From Acidobacteriota bacterium (GTDB lineage Bacteria; Actinomycetota; AC-67), in NCBI GenBank assembly GCA_016208485.1, contig JACQXY010000062.1:1-64000 (forward strand): a stretch of 64,000 nucleotides of DNA. Reading direction: 5' to 3'. This document shows positions 59,215-64,000 of this stretch, one piece after another. The number at the start of each line of letters is the position of its first letter. Position 1 is the stretch's first letter. The notes beneath the pieces are model-generated. The model ran no database searches and had not been told where the DNA came from. It saw nothing but the letters and a program-made list of their open reading frames with translations. The position numbers were made by a program, and so were the translations under genes.

Positions 59215-60320
59215 GGTTCGTCGACGAGTACCGCGACGCCGACGCGGCGCGCGCGCTCGTCGGTCTGCTCGCGCGCCGCGTGACGCGCCCCTGGACCGTG
59301 ATGGAGGTCTGCGGAGGCCAGACCCACACGATCGTGAAGTTCGGTATCGACGAGCTTCTCGCGCGCGGCGTCGAGCTGGTGCACGGCCCCGGGTGCCCCG
59401 TCTGCGTAACCCCGCTCGAGCTGGTCGATAAGGCCGTCGCCATCGCGTCGACGCCGGGCGTCATCTTCTGCTCCTTCGGTGACATGCTCAGGGTCCCCGG
59501 ATCCTCCAGAGACCTGCTCGCGGTCAAGGCGGCGGGCGGCGACGTGCGTATCGTCTACTCCCCCATGGACTGCCTCAAGATCGCGCGCGAGAACCCCGAC
59601 CGGCGGGTTGTGTTCTTCGCCGTCGGGTTCGAGACGACCGCGCCGGCGAACGCCATGGTCGTGTGGCAGGCGCGCCGGCTCGCCGTCCCGAACTTCAGCG
59701 TCCTGGTGTCTCACGTGCTCGTCCCTCCGGCGATGGAGGCGATCCTGTCCTCCCCCGCCAGCCGCGTGCAGGGGTTCCTCGCGGCCGGCCACGTGTGCAC
59801 CGTCATGGGCTACGAGGAGTACGAGCCGCTCGCCGAGCGGTACCGCGCGCCGATCGTGGTCACCGGCTTCGAGCCGCTCGACATCCTCCAGGGGCTGTAT
59901 ATGCTGCTCGGGCAGCTCGAGGACGGCCGCTGCGAGGTCGAGAACCAGTACTCGCGCTCGGTACTGCGCGAAGGCTGCCTTCCCGCGCGCCGGCAGATCG
60001 CCGAGGTCTTCGAGGTCTGCGACCGCAAGTGGCGCGGGATCGGCGAGATCCCCCTCTCCGGCTACCGGCTCCGACCGGAGTACCGAGCCTTCGATGCCGA
60101 GTCGCTTTTCGACGTCGGCGCGATCGAGGTGGCCGAGTCGCCGGCCTGCCGAGCAGGGGAGGTCCTGCAAGGCCTCATCAAGCCGAACCAGTGCGAGGCG
60201 TTCGGCACCCTCTGCACCCCGGAGCGCCCTCTCGGGGCGACCATGGTGTCGAGCGAGGGCGCGTGCGCCGCCTACTACCACTACGGACGCTTCCGCGAGG
60301 CAGCGCCGAGCCGGAGGTGA
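59211..60320 (+). CDS. hypD: Hydrogenase maturation protein HypD
   Basis: A 369-aa Fe-S protein on which the Fe(CN)2CO centre is built. Visible motifs are [30 protein letters not shown] and [14 protein letters not shown], with the C-terminal Fe-S cysteines in [23 protein letters not shown] and SEGACAAYY. The GTG start overlaps the hypC stop. Confidence 0.94.
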   Translation: MRFVDEYRDADAARALVGLLARRVTRPWTVMEVCGGQTHTIVKFGIDELLARGVELVHGPGCPVCVTPLELVDKAVAIASTPGVIFCSFGDMLRVPGSSRDLLAVKAAGGDVRIVYSPMDCLKIARENPDRRVVFFAVGFETTAPANAMVVWQARRLAVPNFSVLVSHVLVPPAMEAILSSPASRVQGFLAAGHVCTVMGYEEYEPLAERYRAPIVVTGFEPLDILQGLYMLLGQLEDGRCEVENQYSRSVLREGCLPARRQIAEVFEVCDRKWRGIGEIPLSGYRLRPEYRAFDAESLFDVGAIEVAESPACRAGEVLQGLIKPNQCEAFGTLCTPERPLGATMVSSEGACAAYYHYGRFREAAPSRR

Positions 60321-61456
60321 GGGAGGTGGCCGTCTCGCCAGAGGACTTCACCTGTCCGGTGCTGATCTCGGACTACCCCAACGTGCTTCTCGGGCACGGA
60401 AGCGGGGGCAAGATGACGGCGCGCCTCATCGCCGGCCTGTTCCTGCCGTCGTTTGCGAACCCGGCGCTCGCCGCGCTGAACGACCAGGCCGTGGTCGAGT
60501 GGGACGGCACACGCATCGCCATCACCACCGATTCCTTCGTGGTATCCCCGCTGTTCTTCCCCGGAGGCGACATCGGCTCGCTCGCGGTGAACGGCACCGT
60601 GAACGACCTCGCGGTCGGCGGCGCGATCCCGATGTGGATCGCGGTGGCCTTCATCCTGGAGGAGGGCCTGCCGATGGCCGACCTCGAGAGGATCGTGCGG
60701 AGCACCGCCGCGGCCGCCGAGGCGGCCGGCGTCACGCTCGTGACCGGCGACACGAAGGTCGTCGACCGCGGGAAGGGCGACGGCATCTTCATCACGACGA
60801 CGGGCGTCGGGATCGTCCCGGCCGGGGTCTCGCTCTCGGCCGACCGTTGCCGGCCGGGCGACCGGATCCTGCTGTCGGGCCCGATCGGCGTGCACGGCGT
60901 CGCGATCATGAGCGTGCGCGAGGGGATCGAGTTCGAGACCGAGATGGGAAGCGACACCGCGCCGCTCACCGGCCTCACCCGCGTGATGCTCGAGGCGGCG
61001 GGGGGTCCGGAGGGCGGAGACGGCCCCAGCACGAGCGGAGGCCGCCACGCACAGCCGTCGAGCCCCTCGGTCGACCGGGCCGGGATCCGCTGCATGCGCG
61101 ATCCGACGCGCGGGGGCCTGTCGAGCGCCCTCAACGAGATCGCGCAGGCCTCCGGAGTCGGGATGCTGCTCGACGAGGGCGCGATCGAGGTGCCCGACGC
61201 CGTGCGCGGGGCCTGCGAGATGCTCGGCCTCGATCCCCTGTACGTCGCGAACGAGGGGGTACTCGTCGCGATCGTCGCTCCTGAGGCGGCCGACCGGGTG
61301 CTCGAGGCGATGAGGTCCCACCCGCTCGGAGGTCGCGCCGCGCTCATCGGCGAGGTCGTGTCCGAACACTCCGGCATCGTGGCGCTCCGGAGCGCGGTCG
61401 GGGGCACGCGCGTCGTGGACATGCTCGCCGGGGAGCAGCTCCCGAGAATCTGCTGA
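60317..61456 (+). CDS. hypE: Hydrogenase maturation dehydratase HypE
   Basis: A 379-aa PurM/AIR-synthase-type enzyme. Seen: [53 protein letters not shown], and the C-terminal PRIC, whose last Cys is carbamoylated then dehydrated to thiocyanate. An unusual Gly/Ser/His-rich insertion of about 25 residues ([20 protein letters not shown]) lies in the middle. The GTG at 60317 overlaps the hypD stop; the GTG at 60326 with GGGAGG upstream is an alternative. Confidence 0.94.
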   Translation: MREVAVSPEDFTCPVLISDYPNVLLGHGSGGKMTARLIAGLFLPSFANPALAALNDQAVVEWDGTRIAITTDSFVVSPLFFPGGDIGSLAVNGTVNDLAVGGAIPMWIAVAFILEEGLPMADLERIVRSTAAAAEAAGVTLVTGDTKVVDRGKGDGIFITTTGVGIVPAGVSLSADRCRPGDRILLSGPIGVHGVAIMSVREGIEFETEMGSDTAPLTGLTRVMLEAAGGPEGGDGPSTSGGRHAQPSSPSVDRAGIRCMRDPTRGGLSSALNEIAQASGVGMLLDEGAIEVPDAVRGACEMLGLDPLYVANEGVLVAIVAPEAADRVLEAMRSHPLGGRAALIGEVVSEHSGIVALRSAVGGTRVVDMLAGEQLPRIC

Positions 61457-61511
61457 GCGAGTTCAAGACCTCCTTGTGCTGCTGTAGGACTTGTGGTGTA
61501 TGCTCACCCAC

Positions 61512-61724
61512 ATGAAGAGGCTGCAGATCATGATCGAGGAGGATCTGGACGCGGCCCTGGAGCGGCTCGCGACAAAGGCGGGGCGGTCCAAGGCGGCGCT
61601 CATCCGCGAGTTCGTCCGGGAGAAGATCAGACCGCTGCCGCCGATCGCGTCGGATCCGCTCGCACAGATGGCCGGCGTGGATGATTTCGAGCCCGCGGAC
61701 GTCGACGAGGTCGTCTACGGGTGA
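61512..61724 (+). CDS. Ribbon-helix-helix antitoxin (VapB/CopG-like)
   Basis: A 70-aa protein: MKRLQIMIEEDLDAALERLA then AGRSKAALIREFVREKI, a ribbon-helix-helix fold, then a C-terminal toxin-binding tail. A TATGCT -10 candidate at 61499-61504 lies 7 nt before the ATG. It forms a pair with the PIN protein. Confidence 0.85.
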   Translation: MKRLQIMIEEDLDAALERLATKAGRSKAALIREFVREKIRPLPPIASDPLAQMAGVDDFEPADVDEVVYG

Positions 61725-62125
61725 TCTTCGTCGACACCTCCTTCTGGGTGGCGCTCAGGAACGGCCGCGACGCCAGGTACCCGGAGGCGTACACCCTCCT
61801 CACGGCGCACGGCGACGACTCCCTGGTCACTACCAACCACGTGAGGGGGGAGGCCTGGACCTTCCTTCGCCGGCGCGCGGGGCACGCGTCCGCGGTCGGC
61901 TTCCTGGACGCGATTGATCGCTCCCCGCGCATCCGAGTCGTCACGGTTCCCGAGGAGACGGAGCGCAGCGCCCTCCGCTGGCTCCGGCGTCACGATGAGC
62001 GTGAGTACTCGTTCGTCGACGCCACGAGCTTCGCGGTGATGAAGTCCCTCAGGATCCGGCACGCGCTCGCCTTCGACGGCGACTTCTCGGCCGCCGGGTT
62101 CGCCGAGCTTCGCACGCCCGGCTGA
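61721..62125 (+). CDS. PIN-domain ribonuclease toxin (VapC-like)
   Basis: A 134-aa toxin with Asp5 (FVDTS), Glu44 (RGEAWT), Asp100 (FVDATS) and Asp119/Asp121 (AFDGDF). The GTG start overlaps the antitoxin stop (GTGA). It is only distantly related to the PIN protein at 23014-23445. Confidence 0.88.
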   Translation: MIFVDTSFWVALRNGRDARYPEAYTLLTAHGDDSLVTTNHVRGEAWTFLRRRAGHASAVGFLDAIDRSPRIRVVTVPEETERSALRWLRRHDEREYSFVDATSFAVMKSLRIRHALAFDGDFSAAGFAELRTPG

Positions 62126-62250
62126 CCAGTCCAGTCCGTTATGGATTCGGGGCCATGCGTCGGGAGGGCGTATCCTCAAGGTGTGCGTGCGCACCACCGA
62201 CCAGAACTATGTGGTCACTGCAGCATGGCCCGGACGGGAGGAGTGAGGTC

Positions 62251-62535
62251 ATGAAGCTGCGCTACGACGAGGACGAGGAGGCTCTCTACATCCTTCTGAC
62301 TGAAGGCGAAGAGATCTCCAGGACCGAGCAGGTCGACCCTGGGACACTGGTCGACCTCGATCGTCGTGGTCGCGTGATCGGCATCGAGGTCTTGCAGCCG
62401 GCGCGCGTATGGCCTCTGGAGGAGATCATCACCAGGTTCCCCATCACGCAGCCCGACGAGGCACTTCTTCGCGACCTATGGGATCGGCAGGGGAGGCCGT
62501 TCCCCTTCGCGAAGCCGACGCGCATCGCCGTGTGA
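62251..62535 (+). CDS. DUF2283-family protein
   Basis: A 94-aa protein: MKLRYDEDEEALYILLTEGE, then RTEQVDPGTLVDLDRRGRVI and GIEVLQPAR match the DUF2283 fold (D-x-E/D-x-D-AL-YI, GxIVGIEIL). These small proteins often sit beside toxin-antitoxin genes; their function is unclear. The ATG at 62251 follows GGAGTGAGG. Confidence 0.85.
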   Translation: MKLRYDEDEEALYILLTEGEEISRTEQVDPGTLVDLDRRGRVIGIEVLQPARVWPLEEIITRFPITQPDEALLRDLWDRQGRPFPFAKPTRIAV

Positions 62536-62570
62536 GCGACAGGGCATCCGGCGAGTCCCGAAAGAGCGCG

Positions 62571-64000
62571 CTACGGCGCTCCCTCTGGGACGGCCTCGAG
62601 CGCCCCTTCGGGCTCCTCGGGCTCCACCACGAGGTGCGCGTCCTCCCGCAGCGGCAGCTCTTTCAAGAAGAGCATCACCAAGAACCCGACGACGCAGATC
62701 GGCACGCCCCACAGGAAGACGATGTGGATCGAGCGCGCGAACGCCTCGACCACTCCGCGGCGGACCGGCGGCGGGAGCGCGAGAATGCTCGCCGGGCTTC
62801 CCTGGAGCGCCCGCACATTGATCGTGCCCGTCCTGAGTCCCGGGACGAGCCGCGGCAGGTGGAAGGCGAGGCGGTTGGTGAGGATCGAGCCGAAGATCGC
62901 GGCGCCGAACGAGCCTCCCATGGAGCGGAAGAAGCTCGTGGCCGAGGTCGCCGTCCCGAGGTCCCGGTGCGAGACCGCGTTCTGCACCGCGAGCACCATC
63001 ACCTGGATGACGAGCCCGAATCCGAGCCCGGCGATCACCATGTAGACCGAGGAGACCGCGCGGCCGGTCCCGGTCCCCATGGTCGAGAACAGATAGAGCC
63101 CGACCGTGAGGAGCGCCATCCCGGCAACCGGATAGGCCTTGTAGCGGCCGAAGCGCGTGATGAGCCGGCCGGAGGTGACCGATGAGAACATCATCCCCGC
63201 CATGACGGGCAGGATGAGCAGCCCAGAGTTCGTCGCTCCTGTGCCCCGCACCACTTGCAGGTAGAGGGGGAGGAAGATCATCGCCCCGAACATCCCGAGC
63301 CCGAGGATGAAGACTCCGGCGTTCGTCACCACGAACACCGGGTTGCGGAACAGGCGCAGCGGCAGGATCGGCTCGCGCGCGCGCCGCTCTTGCGCGACGA
63401 AGGCGGCGAGGAGCGCGACCCCGGCGATCGCGAGGCCGCCGACGACCGGCGAGCCCCACGGATACTCGTTGCCGCCCCAGACCGTGACCAGGAGCAGGCT
63501 CGAGACGCCCCCGACGAGGAGTCCGGCCCCCACGTAGTCGATCGCGTGCGCGTGGCGCCGGAACGGGAGGTCAAGGGCGGAGGAGGTGACCGCGAGCGCG
63601 GCCACGCCGACCGGGACGTTGATGTAGAACACCCAGCGCCACGAGAGATGGTCCACGAAGAACCCGCCGAGCAGCGGGCCCGACACGCTCGCGAAGGCGA
63701 AGACGGCCCCGAGGAGCCCCTGGTACCTGCCGCGCTCCCTCGGGGAGACGATGTCGCCGATGATCGCCATCGCGAGAGCCATCAGGCCGCCTGCACCGAG
63801 ACCCTGGATCCCGCGAAAGGCGATCAGCTCGGCCATGTTGCGCGAGAGGCCCGACAGCGCGGATCCGACGAGGAAGATCACGATCGCCGCCTGGAACAGC
63901 TCCTTGCGCCCGTAGAGATCGCTGATCTTGCCGTAGAGAGGCGTGGAGACGGTCGAGGCGAGCAGGTACGCGGTCACCACCCACGACAGGTGATCGAGCC
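62571..64000 (-). CDS. DHA2-family (EmrB/QacA-type) MFS drug:proton antiporter, 5'-truncated
   Basis: At least 476 residues in frame; the N-terminus lies past the window end. Motif [15 protein letters not shown] and helices with [20 protein letters not shown] then [13 protein letters not shown] and [18 protein letters not shown] (motif of the 14-helix family) are clear. The C-terminal tail is acidic ([17 protein letters not shown]). It would export drugs or other amphiphiles. Confidence 0.92.
   Translation of the reverse strand, partial: LDHLSWVVTAYLLASTVSTPLYGKISDLYGRKELFQAAIVIFLVGSALSGLSRNMAELIAFRGIQGLGAGGLMALAMAIIGDIVSPRERGRYQGLLGAVFAFASVSGPLLGGFFVDHLSWRWVFYINVPVGVAALAVTSSALDLPFRRHAHAIDYVGAGLLVGGVSSLLLVTVWGGNEYPWGSPVVGGLAIAGVALLAAFVAQERRAREPILPLRLFRNPVFVVTNAGVFILGLGMFGAMIFLPLYLQVVRGTGATNSGLLILPVMAGMMFSSVTSGRLITRFGRYKAYPVAGMALLTVGLYLFSTMGTGTGRAVSSVYMVIAGLGFGLVIQVMVLAVQNAVSHRDLGTATSATSFFRSMGGSFGAAIFGSILTNRLAFHLPRLVPGLRTGTINVRALQGSPASILALPPPVRRGVVEAFARSIHIVFLWGVPICVVGFLVMLFLKELPLREDAHLVVEPEEPEGALEAVPEGAP

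Overview
This window reads as chromosomal DNA of a high-GC Actinomycetota-like bacterium, probably an uncultured or deep-branching lineage. The evidence is very high GC with GC-biased third positions, frequent GTG starts, and a galU / 5-formyl-THF cyclo-ligase / FmdB-type gene order that I recall from mycobacteria. A SepX/GlpR-like membrane protein follows galU, and several genes have a -10 box 8-9 nt before the start codon, which suggests leaderless mRNAs. Taxonomy is inferred from gene content only.

Region 1 (1-15.3 kb): the start of cydA (cytochrome bd oxidase) diverges from a three-gene cassette of a RuBisCO-like protein, a saccharopine-dehydrogenase-like reductase and an FGGY sugar kinase. 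A scar of a GNAT fragment joined to an ISAzo13-type transposase remnant follows. Then come two coupled secreted proteins, a GNAT enzyme and a CGNR-type regulator. Divergent from the regulator is a branched-chain amino-acid/amide ABC importer (lipoprotein, LivH, a fused LivM-LivG, LivF) with two cell-envelope proteins at its end.

Region 2 (15.3-30.8 kb): a glutaryl-CoA-dehydrogenase-like enzyme, a large secreted hydrolase-like protein, an SDR and a membrane protein lead into an accessory zone. The zone holds four toxin-antitoxin modules in under 5 kb (HigBA-like, VapBC, AbiEi/AbiEii, HigBA-like). Next is an IS graveyard: ISAzo13, IS3, IS481-like and ISKra4 fragments, one intact DDE transposase and a 3'-truncated group II intron. 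It ends at tRNA-Ala(CGC), whose 3' end is repeated nearby.

Region 3 (30.8-41.7 kb) is housekeeping: a translin-like protein, a SepX/GlpR-like protein, GalU, 5-formyl-THF cyclo-ligase, an FmdB-type zinc ribbon, MTA phosphorylase, a TetR/diiron-oxygenase pair, two envelope proteins, a MarR regulator sharing an operator motif with a YceI gene, a PPOX flavoprotein and tRNA-Arg(CCT).

Region 4 (41.7-50.7 kb): an orphan XRE protein that runs into the tRNA, a MerR-like fragment, a secreted glycoside-hydrolase-like protein, an XRE/nucleotidyltransferase pair with twin palindromic operators, a penicillin-acylase-family enzyme, a DEAD-box helicase and a secreted trypsin-like protease.

Region 5 (51.0-61.5 kb) is the most notable part: nine tightly coupled genes for a Tat-exported, membrane-bound [NiFe] hydrogenase. 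They are the small subunit, large subunit, HybA-like ferredoxin, HybB-like quinone-reducing subunit, maturation protease, and hypF, hypC, hypD and hypE. The small subunit replaces one proximal-cluster cysteine with aspartate (CxGD), and the large-subunit L1 motif has Asn where Gly is usual. A second VapBC, a DUF2283 protein and a truncated DHA2-family efflux pump close the window.
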